Below, piece by piece: positions 48,791 to 60,179 of a DNA stretch of 64,000 nucleotides. Numbering within the stretch: position 1 is the first letter of the stretch; every line of letters begins with the position of its first letter. Made by a program: the position numbers and the translations under genes. Location of the stretch: NCBI GenBank assembly GCA_963678705.1, contig OY783206.1, forward strand, positions 19,169,807 through 19,233,806, read 5' to 3'. Source of the DNA: Panorpa germanica (lineage: Eukaryota > Arthropoda > Insecta > Mecoptera > Panorpidae). The notes below the pieces were generated by a model. It did not search any database. It saw only the letters and a program-made list of their open reading frames with translations, and had not been told where the DNA came from.

Positions 48791-50046
48791 ACTACAGCAT
48801 CTTAAATTGATAACGTTTCGAGCGATAAAGACTTTATGTTCACTTTTTTACATTGATTTACAAATTTGTTTCATTTATACAAAGAAACAAATTTTAAATT
48901 CCAATTCTCGCTGCTGGAACGAGCTATGATGAGGTATAAATAAAAAGAAAGAAAATTTATATTAAAAAATCATCAATATACAATAAATAAAATATTTTAC
49001 CCAAAATACAACAGTCAATAAGTCAAGTTTCTGTCGAAAAATTGGTTCCTTTTTTTAAACTAGTTGAAATTTATGCTGATTTCAAATTTTTGAGTGTTTT
49101 CATAAACTAAACTTAAGATTCTCTACTAATACGTCACGCTTCTCTGTTAACTCGGGGCTGTGGAGTCGGAAAAACACAGTTACAAACCCAAATTTAATAC
49201 TAGGACATTTTAGAAATTCAAACCCAACACACGACCGTTCACTTCTGATGATTTTTCAAAGGTGTTTATTTTAAAAATTGGGTTTTATTTTGCTCTTTAT
49301 TTAAATCCGGCTGACAGTTTTTGGTAAATTTACACAGCCTAATTTAGAAAATATATGCCTTTGAAAAATCATCAAATGTTAATGGCCCCTAACTAAACAA
49401 TTACAAAATTTGTATACTTTTAAAAATAAAACTGTGTACTAGTGTAGCAACGAATGGCATCATTTTATCCAGCGCTAATTTGTCGCAGATCTTGTCACAG
49501 ATTTATCTGTCAATGTCTCGCTCTAAAACTTGAGAAACGTTTCACACCACGTCAAGAATTGAATTAAACTATCAATTGACCAACATGCTGGTGCTCGGCT
49601 CGTGTTCATAGAGACTCGTTACTTACCAACACAATATATTCGACAACTCTCTTAAAGAAATCAGTATAAATCTAGTATCTATTAATAACACAGTCGTTAA
49701 TGCGCGGGTCATTTTTCATTTTATATATTTGTTATTATTTTATAATATATTTTTAGTTAAGAAAGACAATGTTGGACTATACTCAACTTTAAAAATATAT
49801 GTTGTAGCAATTTTTTTTCATTGTATTGGAAAATGCGTGTTCCTTTATTGTGTCTATTTAAATGTGCTCCGTCAGTGCAATTTTTCTGCACTGTCTATGA
49901 ATCAGGGTTGTTATTCTTCTTCTAATTTATGCTTTAGTTTACTATTTAACTTGATTTCCAGTGAAAATGAACTGTAAAATGAAAATGATTGTATAAAATT
50001 AATTTCGTGGGTTCTAATCTTTGGTTGAGTGTAGTTCACAGAAATG

Positions 50047-50100
50047 TATATGTATATAAATATATATATGTATATATATATATATATTATATATACATAA
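50047..50100. repeat. AT/ATGT microsatellite
   Basis: Run of TATA and ATGTATAT units, for example TATATATATGTATATATATA, about 50 bp. Confidence 0.8.
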
Positions 50101-50526
50101 AGTTAATTTTATTTATTTTAAGTCGGTGATATAGAAACTTAATTTAGTAACATAATATGTACATATAAATATAATAGGTTAATATTTTAATTATTAATCA
50201 AGAAATTAGTAAATAAGTTTAAATTTAAATTAACTAGATAAATGAATTTTGTCTGCATTGTACATTTATATATTAATAGCGCCTTGAAAAGAAATTTAGC
50301 AACCATAGTAACACCTCCCTGTGGACTTACTGTGGCGCAAATGGTTTTCATTTTTTTTTTAAATAATGTTGTTGTTTTTTATTTTTATTGTTGTAAATAC
50401 AGATTTTGCAAAGGGACGCTTTTAACGAGGTTTTACGTTATGTATTTCATGTTTCTATCCGTTAGGATCGCGTCAGTCTAACACACTTTTTACACATGGC
50501 ATAAATGATCACGCTGACGATTCTTA

Positions 50527-50765
50527 ATATTTATTAATGTCCTTTATACGTAATAAAAGTTTCAATACTTCTTGCGGTATTACATTTTTAGATTTTGACT
50601 GTTGAAATTTGCATTTTTAACAAACGAACCCTACACCGACTTATGTTAAAACGGAAACGGATGTTTTGTAATATAACAATGGTAATTTTTTGCGATTATT
50701 TTGAAAGACTTAAAATCATTTAATCACAAATATTTTTCTGAAAAGAAAATTACAGGAAATGCTCT
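50527..50765. repeat. Dispersed repeat E, copy 3
   Basis: Close relative of 27333-27560: TTATTAATGTC, AACCCTACACCGACTTATGTT, AAACGGATGTTTTGTAATA, ATAACAATGGTAATTTTTT and GAAAATTACAG. Class unknown. Confidence 0.65.
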
Positions 50766-51527
50766 TTGGAAACTTTTACAAAAACTGCGCGTTGCAAGAT
50801 CTGTATGTACGACCCTGCTTAAAACAAGGCCCTGTTAGATTATACAAAGGCTCTGATATAAATAAGTGTTTTCTATAAATTAAGAACTAAATGTCAATAA
50901 ATTCGATATAAAATTTTGTCACTTTATAAAAATAGTGTATGTACCTTCTTAATAGCATATCTGGAATTCGAAAAATAAAATTTTTAATAATGAATAAATA
51001 AAAATTGAGAAATAAAATTTAAAAAAAATTTGATGTGATTTTAAAAATATATTTAATGTAAAAATGATATGAATTTTTAAAAAATATTCTTAAACTTTCG
51101 CATATGTATGTAATGTGACGTCACAAGCATTGACGCTTGAATATAGTACACCCATTGCAACAAACATGGAATACATATATTAATATTGGATATTCTACCA
51201 GTGGAGACACTTTACAGCCAAAGAGCCTTCTCTCTAAACGTAAATAATTTATTATTAACTTTAACAATAAAAATTAAACAAAATATAAACTTTTTAGTAC
51301 ATTTAATTTATTTGTAGAACACAGTCAATAATAATAAATATTTTTGTAATCATAATTTTTTTTATAAATATTTGCTAGCCTATTTAAATTTATTTTAAAG
51401 AAAGCAACACCCCGATTAAAAAACTATGCATTTCCAATATCAAAGCTACATAAATAATTCTTTTGAACTTTCAAAATGGCGTCTAAATTGAACAGCTGAT
51501 TACTACATATTTAATATATTTTTATGA

Positions 51528-51533
51528 TTTATT
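51528..51533 (-). other. Poly(A) signal candidate of the F-box/LRR gene
   Basis: AATAAA on the minus strand about 60 bp downstream of the stop codon. Confidence 0.5.
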
Positions 51534-51593
51534 TAATAATTACTGTACAAAATTTGGTAAATTTTAATTTTTTTTTATAATTTCCAGTGGCAC

Positions 51594-54500
51594 TTAATTG
51601 AAAACTAAATCTTTGTAGTTCTGCAGGAGGTGGTAGGCTGACACTCTACAACATGTTGTTGTCCTCACTACGGTAACGCGATCTGCACGCTCAAAATTTG
51701 CTTTCACGGTTTCATAGTATCTTCCATCACTAAAAGAAAACAAATTAACATGGTATGAGAAATAGATATTACTTACTTTTACTTAGGGTCTGATTTTATA
51801 ACCTTTTTTCTGACGTCATACGTCATGAATTGATGATTACTATGATATTAATTTGTTTGTTAATATTGGTAAATAAAAGCTTAAGCCAAAGGTGCATTTT
51901 CGCTACCATTTTATTTGTCAATATTTAGAAACAAATGAATATCACACTAGTCCAATTCATGACGCATGACGTCAGACAAAAGGTTATAAAATATGCCTCT
52001 AAGTATCCACTTTACAAGGTTAACATTTTAAATCTACTGGGGCCGTCACTCGCAGTGTTACCACCATAAAATAGTGTAGCTTCGTCAATAATGAATCTTC
52101 GTTCTTCTTTAACTTTTTAAGACAATGTTGAATAGATATTAAATTTTATGAACAGCATTAATTGGTAACACTTCCAGTGATGGGTCCTATATATATATTC
52201 GTGTTTCTCATCTCAACCTTTTATCATTATTACACTCTTTCCTGAAAATTAGTGACATTTTTGCCCACTAAAGTAACTTCCCAGGTAGAAAATTGTTTTG
52301 CAATGCAGTCGCAAGCTAATTCTAAACTTTATTTTCCATTTCTCATATAGAAATATTCTTGCAGTGCAAGGTTCACTCTTTTAGCTAATTAGAGAGTTAC
52401 ATTGCGTTAAATTTTTTACGTGGGTTTCATTAGATTATAACATTCTAACCTCAAAACTAAGCACTTCATTTTCAAACATTTCACTCTCATCAAATCGATG
52501 GCTTTTTGACTTTTATCAGAGAAACGAAGATTATCGGGGTCCCATCTATAAAAAAAATCGTAAAAAATATAAAAATTTAATATAACTTTAAAAAGTAACG
52601 GTTTTTTGTACAACCTTAGTTCCAGTCTCTCCAATAGGGGGCAACCATTAGCAATTGCGTCCATGAGTTGGTCAACGTGAATATTGACACCTAACCTTTC
52701 ATTTGTACCCATTACTAAAATTCTGAAAAATAAATATTGTTTTTGTAAGACCTGAACAATTTAGGATTAAAGCGGGAAATATTAAAATAAGCGGTTTACT
52801 TAGCGTTTGTCAAAACCGGAAGAACACTCATCCACAATTGGTCAGTAATATGCCCCATTCCGCTTAAAATAGCAGCGCTAAGTTGGCCACCATGTCTGGA
52901 TAAAAATTTATGCAAAATTTCGTCCGATAAGTTGTCACTACTGTCCAAATTCAAAGACACCAAGTTCCTGTAACGTAAAAATTAGGTTAAATTTTTTATT
53001 TTAAAAGTTGAGACAAAAAGTTATTAATAAAAGTTGTAGATAATATTATTATCTACAAAAAAGTTCTTTAGAAATTTTTTGTGGGAGTTATAGTTTTCAA
53101 GATAAATAAAGAAAACTGACTACGCCGTTATTTTCATGATGGCGGCCGAATAGCAGCGCCATCTTAGTTTCTAATAGCAGTATTGCCGGTTTTTTTTACC
53201 TTGCATTGCCATTTTCCATCCACGCTTTCAACACACTGTCGTTGAACCCGTTTAGTTGGCCGGCGCTAAGGAATCTTAGATTTGGTATTCTTGTCAGAAG
53301 GTCAATTAGGCATTCGGTTGATAAATCTGTAGCCGTTATGTCCAACTCCTGCAGGGAGCATTTGTCCCATTCGACTTGTTGAACATGCTCGCTTATTAGA
53401 TCTGTCAAAAATATAACCTCAAAAGTATTTGTAGACAAAAGTATTGTCGTGTATTACATTCTGTAGAAAACTGGTTGTACCTTAAATTTGTTATACTTAC
53501 TAGTGCCATTCATTAGAAGACATCTTAATCTCTTAGACCTTTGGATTAAGGTTTTTAAAGTCGAGCCTGTAACCTTACTGCAGTAATTCACAGCTAGGCA
53601 TTCCAGCTAAAATGAGAGAAGTATTGCATATTATTCAGGCGTTTGCTCGGTTCGATTTTTTACTAATGTACCTGGATGCAATTAGAGCTGAAAGCATCAA
53701 TATGGGAGTCATCAACAAAGTTAATTCCGTAGAGATTGATGACACGGAGATTAGGGGTCGCCCCTTTCAATTTGTGGACGTTAATTACTTCATAAATTTC
53801 CTCTTCTTCCTCTTCAACCTTCTCATAAGTTCCAATAAGGTGCAGAATTTCTAAACCATTAATAAAGTTGTAAATTTTTCTCATAAAACCTTCCATGAAG
53901 ATGACCTCCGAAAGACAAATGCACATGTATCTTAACTTGGTTGGAAAGGCTTGCATTTCGCTGAAATCGTGGAGCTGCATAGCTGGGAAATTAAAAAAAA
54001 TTATTAAGTAGTAGTCTCTCTGGTTGGTATAACTGATAAATTAACCCGCGAATTTATGTAAATACCTGTAGAGAAGTCCAAAAGCATATGCGTTAAATTT
54101 GGGCATTTGGCGGCAAGTTCATGAAGCACGGTGTGGGTGATCAACTCAATCGGCAACTCAATGTATCTTAGAGAAGGTCCAAACCGCACAGAAATCAACG
54201 CTAATAAAGATTCCAAAGATCCTACAAGGAAATTTTGATAAAGTAGTACATATTATTAATGGAAAATCTTATATTTTCGTTACGTACCAACGTGGAGTCC
54301 TGAAACTTCCGGTCTTAGAGATACATGCGTCCATAATCTTGTATCATAAGCTACAGTACGCCATCTTCTACAAACGCGAGCGACACGACAAATCTCACGG
54401 TGACTTAAGTAACTAAATACGTTCAATAAAACTTTGTCTGGCAACTTCTCTATGGTCTGAAATTAAAAATAATTATATTTATTTATTTTCTGAAGATTTA

Positions 54501-54655
54501 TACATAAATATGGAGATTTTCACGAGCTCCTGAAGCTATTATTGATGGGTGATTATTACCGTGTCTGCAAATGGACTTCTAACAGTGCCATCTGTGAGAT
54601 AAACTTGTGAAGCTTCCATGGCCAGTTGGCCCCATACATCCGTAGGAATATCCAT
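51594..54655 (-). CDS. F-box/LRR-repeat protein (SCF substrate receptor)
   Basis: Ten exons on the minus strand, phases all join, 515 aa: 54655-54560 (ATG), 54456-54288, 54221-54066, 53982-53672, 53606-53501, 53401-53200, 52967-52800, 52722-52615, 52545-52450, 51729-51594 (TAA). Exon 2 encodes an F-box (IEKLPDKVLLNVFSYLSHRE, then CRVARVCRRWRTVAYDTRLW). Later exons are leucine-rich repeats (NLRVINLYGINFVDDSHIDA, LQELDITATDLSTECL, LVSLNLDSSDNLSDE, LERLELRWDPDNL). The tail is SDGRYYETVKANFERADR then TTTCCRVSAYHLL. The F-box would bind SKP1 and the repeats a substrate. It resembles a highly conserved animal FBXL-type protein whose formal name I cannot fix. Confidence 0.9.
52040..52190. repeat. 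Dispersed repeat G, copy 3
   Basis: Located in the last intron of the F-box gene. It shares GTAGCTTCGTCAAT, TTTAAGACAATGTTGAA and TTAAATTTTATGAA with 27640-27835, but is diverged. Confidence 0.5.
53025..53110. repeat. Short palindromic repeat in F-box gene intron
   Basis: GTAGATAATATTATTATCTAC is nearly self-complementary. Related sequence occurs at 45680-45705 (GTAGATAATATTATTATCTA) and weaker at 55 kb. Likely decayed MITE cores. Confidence 0.5.
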
Positions 54656-54784
54656 TTTAGAAAATACAAATTCTCTTTTTTATTATTCTTTAACCCTATA
54701 TGATTTATATTAAAAACTTGTAGTATAATTATTATTAAATATGTATGTATTCATCCGGTCAAAATAAACAATAAAATATGGGTA

Positions 54785-55820
54785 AATTAGCTATATTTCG
54801 CATAGAGCTGAAAGTTAGTATACACCTTGTAGACATCATTACAAATAAAATACTAAAAGTCCTCACCGATCGCACATCTGCATAAAAAGGTATTCAAGGT
54901 CAAAGGTCAATAAAAATGGGTTTTCTAATTTTTACGGTAAACGGCAAGTTTTATCATAAAAATATATCAGACCAAAGTTGTAGATCATGAAATTATCTAC
55001 AAAAATTGTTCTTATACTATTTTTCTAAGAGTCACCATTCCTGAGATATTGCGATTCTAATTCACCGAAAACAATAATATGTACGCAGAACCGCCTATAT
55101 AGTATACACGCCATCGAATGTTTAATATGAGTAAAAATATTGGTTTGTGTAACTCGTAAATACAAATTATACGATTGTGAGAATATAAACATTGATAAGG
55201 AAAATATGGACATTTAAGAGTATTCCGAAATTACACACTTATGCAATGTGATTTGAATTGACTCTTTAAAGTAAAAGTTAAAATATTTTATGTAAAGCAC
55301 CAATAAACTTAACAGATGTTAAGATATTCACATAATACAAGAATTATGAGATCATTTTACTTTCATTTGCTCAAGGATCTCTAGGATAACACCACAATAG
55401 TATTATCTTGATTCAGTAATAGTCAATTTTTATCGCATGCTATTGACATTACCACAAATTAGATTCAAAAACAAACGAAACAATACCTTACAGGTGGTAC
55501 GGAAATGTGTGCATATTATGTAGAATAAGACTTCTTCAACTTTTATAATCGCAATATCTCAGGAATGGTGATTCTTAGAAAAAAAATTATAAAAATAATT
55601 ATTGTAGATAATTTCATGATCTATAACTTTGTTCTGATCTATTTTTATGATAAAATTTACCGTTTACCGGAAAAATCCGAAAAATCATTTTTGTTACCCT
55701 TAAATCTTGAATAACTTTTTTTTGCAGATGTGCGATCGGTGAGGACTTTTAGTAATTTATGTGTAATAATGTACCCAAGGTCTGTACCAAGTTTTGAGGT
55801 TATAGCAATGGTTTAAACCT
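54785..55820. mobile_element. Long-arm inverted-repeat element (family D)
   Basis: Arms of roughly 270 bp at 54785-55058 and 55545-55820 are imperfect reverse complements. Matching pairs include TAAAAGTCCTCACCGATCGC versus GCGATCGGTGAGGACTTTTA, GATCATGAAATTATCTAC versus GTAGATAATTTCATGATC, and CCATTCCTGAGATATTGCGA versus TCGCAATATCTCAGGAATGG. About 490 bp of unrelated AT-rich DNA lies between, with no transposase. It sits immediately upstream of the F-box gene start, so it may overlap its promoter region. Confidence 0.75.
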
Positions 55821-56960
55821 AATATATATTTACGCCTAAAATAATATTATGCGTGCAACAGCGTGGCAAGTACTTTATATTTACTAGATCCTTAATTAAA
55901 GATTTAATTAAGGATTGCGCCTACATAGGATTTCTAAAAACTTTAGATCTTAGGTAAAAATTAACTTGAAACTACACTTTTATTTTTAGTGTTTGAATAA
56001 ACCGATAAATTTATGTTTTAAATAATCATAAAATTAAAAATAATAATATAATTCACAAACAAACCGCTAAAACACTAATTTTTAACTATATTTTCAATAA
56101 ATTACACTACGTTGTATGTTTTTATTCAATCACAGAACTTTCCTGCCTAAAAATATTAATAAAATGAAATTTAAAGTTAAAAATAGATCAAGCATTAAAA
56201 TAGTTTACTCAGTTTCTGCCAAAACTCTCTGTCCCTTTCTAACCAATGTAATTTGTGTGTTAATTATTGTTCTGTCAATTAATTGTATTTATTAGCGATT
56301 AATATGTAATTGATCTATAGAAACATCATATAATCGTATAAAGACAAAAACATACTCTAAAATTATTAGAGAAATATATTTTTTATTGAAGAGTAATATA
56401 TAGTTAAGAAACAAACTTTTATATTATTTTTTCAATTTCTAACTAGAGATGTAGGTACTATAGGTATCATTACATTTTTAAAATAAGCGCGTTTATTTAA
56501 AAAATTAAATTAGATTCTATCTGGTAGATTCCAGCTTTATTAAAAGTTATATAGATAATTTACAGTTGTTTACAATTCAATATAGTTTATGTTTGTAGGT
56601 GTGGTTTCGCGAGGTATAAGGCTGTTGCATGCTGTTCTGCTTTAAAATATTCTTATCTCATCACGTTTTATATTATGATTGTTATGAAAAAATCAAAATA
56701 ATCTAGATTACTTATTCTTTTTGTGACGTCATACGCAGAACTTAAACAGCCGGCAAACTGATATTCAAATTTGATATAGTTATGATTCTATCTATCAGCT
56801 TTTAAATATTTAAATAAAAGGGTACATTTATTAACCTATATTTCAAGAATTAAAAACAAAACGACTCCTAATATGTATTTTAATCAAGCCAACCTTTTAG
56901 TACGGATTTACATCCGTGATAGTAGATGCGTATATATCAGGCGTTATTATTTTTTAAAAA

Positions 56961-57602
56961 TGGGCTTGTGTCCTCATTTTTTAGTGGTCGATTTTTCAAT
57001 TGTTGATTGAAATTGATGTTAATAATTGTGTATTGGCGTGTCTATTTTATTAAATATCTAAATATTGACGGAGATATAGCAGTTAAAAGTCTGAATTGTA
57101 GTTTTAGTGCTAGAAATGGTCGGCCATATTTGTATGACGTGAAATGCATTTTAACGTCAGTTATTTGTTGAGTAGGTCAGTGCTGTGGTAATGTTCTGTA
57201 GCTGTTGGTAGTCAAATAATCAAGTCAAATCAAGATATAATAAGTTTTGATTTTATTTAACCCTGCTAAGGCAGACATAATATTGAAAATTGATTGATTG
57301 AGTGATTGAAATAGCTGTAAATAATATTTGATATTTTGATATATAAACACATATAGCAGAGATTTATGATCTGTAAGGTTGGTAACCTTACACAAGGATT
57401 GTGATGTCACATGCACTTGGAATGTGTACAACGTTGAATCCCTTTAATAATTAAAGAGACAAAATGACTTTTTTAATTGCTAATATCTCTTAACATATAA
57501 GGAGCTATCAAAAAATAATTGAACATTAGAGAGGTTCTAGTAACCCACTTTATCAATATATAGTACACTTTTATAGAAATTAAGACATAGGACACAAGCC
57601 CA
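56961..57602 (+). mobile_element. Family A MITE, copy 2 (642 bp)
   Basis: Complete element with perfect ends TGGGCTTGTGTCCT and AGGACACAAGCCCA. It is the longest copy and contains the full interior (GACGGAGATATAGCA, GAAATGGTCGGCCATA, GTGATGTCACATGCACTTGG). It is part of the first tandem unit. Confidence 0.88.
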
Positions 57603-58003
57603 TTTACAGGTGTTTACAATTCAATATAGTTTATGTTTGTAGATGTGGTTTCGCGAGGTATAAAGCTGTTGCATGTAGTTCTGCTTTAAAATATTCTTAT
57701 CTCATCAAGTTTTATATTATGATTGTTATGAAAAAATCAAAATAATCTAGATTACTTTTTCTTTTTGTGACGTCATACGCAGAACTTAAACAGCCGGCAA
57801 ACTGATATTCAGGTTTGATATAGCTATGATTCTATCAGCTTTTGAATATTTAAATAAAAGGGTACATTTATTAACCTATATTTCAAGAATTAAAAACAAA
57901 ACGACTCCTAATATGTATTTTATTCAAGCCTACCACCTTTTAGTACGGATTTACATCCGTGATAGTAGTTGCGTATATATCAGGCGTTATTATTTTTTAA
58001 TAA

Positions 58004-58612
58004 TGGGCTTGTGTCCTCATTTTTTAGTGGAAATTGAAATTGATGTTAATAAATGTGTATTGACGTATCTATTTTATTAAATATCTAAATATTGACGGAG
58101 ATATATCAATTTAAAGTTTTAATTGTAGTTTTAGCGCTAGAGATGGTCGGCCATATTTGCATGACGTGAAATGCATTTTAACGTCAGTTATTTGTTGAGC
58201 AGGTCAGTGCTGTGGTAATGTTTTGTACCTGTTGGTAGTTAAATAATCAAGCCAAATCAAAAAATAATAAGTTTTTATTTTATTTAACACTGTTACGGCA
58301 GATATAATATTGGAATTTGAGTGTTCCTTGAAATAGCTGTAAATAATATTTTATATTTTGATATATAAATACATATAGCAGAGATTTATGAGCTGTAAGG
58401 TTGGCAGCGGTTGCGATGTCACATGCATTTGGAATGTGTACAACGTTGAATCCCTTTAATAATTAAAGAGACAAAATGACTTTTTTAATTGTTAATATCT
58501 CTTAACATATAAGGACTTATTAAAAAATAATTGAACATTTGAGCTTCTAGTAACCCACTTTATCAATATGTAGTACACTTTTATAGAAATTAAGACATAG
58601 GACACAAGTCCA
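58004..58612 (+). mobile_element. Family A MITE, copy 3 (609 bp) with 8-bp target duplication
   Basis: Flanked by a perfect 8-bp direct repeat TTTAATAA (57996-58003 and 58613-58620). Ends are TGGGCTTGTGTCCT and AGGACACAAGTCCA. An 8-bp duplication suggests hAT- or P-like machinery, but the termini do not give a definite superfamily. Its right flank lies nine bases from the apparent splice donor of the 58630-58719 exon. Confidence 0.87.
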
Positions 58613-58629
58613 TTTAATAAAATATTTAC

Positions 58630-58719
58630 CATCTTAGCTCGTCTTATGCTTGTGTTAAGATCATCCCGAGTTATTGCTGAAGATGCAATATCTACTTGAA
58701 GAGCTCCCCACGAATCCAT
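58630..58719 (-). CDS. Possible alternative first exon of the F-box/LRR gene
   Basis: ATG at 58719 opens MDSWGALQVDIASSAITR, and the 30-codon exon ends AAG ATG followed by a GTAAAT donor, in phase 0. F-box exon 2 (from 54456) is also phase 0 and starts TIEKLPDKVLL, so splicing would give a join of RRAKM to TIEKLP. No other acceptor with a recognisable partner was found downstream. It could instead be the first exon of an unrelated gene. The 4-kb gap is filled by families A and D. Confidence 0.5.
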
Positions 58720-59204
58720 TGTAAGAACAATGAATCTTTAATAAAACTGAAATTAATCTATTTCTCAATAGATGTCACTATATATTAATTTAAAATTATT
58801 TTATAATTTATTTAATTTATACACTTTTTAATATCACTTATTTTATTCACGATAGTATCACTTATTTTTGTATTTTTTAAATTAAATTAATATTTAATTT
58901 AATATATGGTCATATATTTTTATTATTAAAAACTCAAAAGACCTCTTTGATGCGCCGCTAGTTAATTACTACTGTAAAATTAATTAAAGTCAAGACAAAA
59001 ATAATCACAGCCCGGCTAGAGAATAGTATGGTTTTAAACGCTAACTATATATTTCTTTATGTACTTCTTGATAGATAGCCACAGCTCGAAATTGCAGTCT
59101 AATTATATGAATATATCAGACAGGGGGCAGGCAAGGTTCTCTCTTCATGTGAACCGGAGTGTACGCACTTTTACACTCATTTCTACATTGAATAAATTCT
59201 AGAA

Positions 59205-59788
59205 TGGGCTTGTGTCCTCATTTGTTAGTGGTCGATTTGTCAATTGTTGATTGAAATTGATGTTAATAAATGTGTATTGGCGTGTCTATTTTATTAAATA
59301 TCTAAATGTTGACGGAGATATAGCAATTAAAAGTTTGAATCGTAGTTTTAGCGCTAGAGGTGGTCGGCCATATTTGTATGACGTGAAATGCATTTTAACG
59401 TCAGTTATTTGTTGAGTAGGTCAGTGCTACGGTAATGTTCTGTAGCTGTTGGTAGTCAAATAATCAAGTCAAATCAAAGAATAATAAGTTTTTATTTTAT
59501 TTAACCCTGCTAAGGCAGACATAGTATTGTAATTTGATTGTTCCTGGAAATAGCTGTAAATAATATTTGATATTTTGATATATAAATACATATAGCAGTT
59601 ATGAGCTGTAAGGTTGGCAGCGGTTGTGATGTCACATGCATTTGGAATGTGTACAACGTTGAATCCCTTTAATAATTTAAAGAGACAAAATGACTTTTTA
59701 AATTGTTAATATCTTTGAGGTTCTAGTAACCCACTTTATCAATATATAGTACACTTTTATAGAAATTAAGGCATAGGACACAAGCCCA
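59205..59788 (+). mobile_element. Family A MITE, copy 4 (584 bp)
   Basis: Complete ends TGGGCTTGTGTCCTC and AGGACACAAGCCCA. Flanking 8-mers TTCTAGAA and TTCAAGTA agree at six of eight positions, compatible with an old 8-bp target duplication. Internal deletion near 59715 relative to copy 2. Confidence 0.86.
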
Positions 59789-59974
59789 TTCAAGTACAGT
59801 ATAAGAATTCTGCACGTTTGCTAATTATGATGTAGTAAATGAAAAAATGCGAGGCACAAACTAATGTACAAGGTATTTAACATGTTTGATAGTTACAATT
59901 TTTGAATATGTTTTAAAGTTTCAGCTTATAATGAAAGTTTTTGATCTCTGGTATTAACCGCGGATGTTGCCATC

Positions 59975-60170
59975 TTGAAAAAATGGCGGTTAAAAACATA
60001 TTTCTTTTAATATCTCCTTATGAGTGGGTTCTACGATAAATTTAGTTATTATCAATTTTATAGAGTGCAAATTTTTCTACAATTTTTGCTTACAACATCT
60101 TTTTGTATGTTCAATAGGTACGGAGATATAGCACTGCAAAGTTGAACACTTCGCTGAAATTTCAGCACAG
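59975..60170. repeat. Dispersed repeat F, copy 2
   Basis: Diverged copy of 14262-14470, with AATATCTCCTTATGAG, TTAGTTATTATCAATTTTATAGAG, TACAACATCTTTTTGTATG and ACGGAGATATAGCACTG. Confidence 0.5.
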
Positions 60171-60179
60171 CTACAAAAA

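Larger units (their letters stand above)
47923..51593. other. Intergenic, repeat-rich; no supported gene
   Basis: 3.7 kb between convergent Trc8 and the F-box gene. It holds the Trc8 3' end, the repeat G/mariner remnant, repeat E copy 3 and AT microsatellites. Scattered open frames (for example around 49.7 and 50.2 kb) are AT-rich, lack splice context and show no domain. Confidence 0.6.
56561..58612. repeat. Tandem duplication, period 1,044 bp, two units
   Basis: Unit 1 is 56561-57604 and unit 2 is 57605-58612. Each comprises about 400 bp of non-element DNA (GTGGTTTCGCGAGGTATAA, TGACGTCATACGCAGAACTT, GTACGGATTTACATCCGTGA) followed by a family A MITE. The units differ by scattered substitutions and small indels, so the duplication is not an assembly echo of one read set at identical sequence, though assembly error cannot be excluded. 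Confidence 0.88.

Noticed and set aside
49729-50481. Two + strand frames in the Trc8/F-box intergenic region
   Set aside because: Hydrophobic, AT-rich, no homology or splice signals, adjacent to microsatellite and repeat E; not supported as genes.
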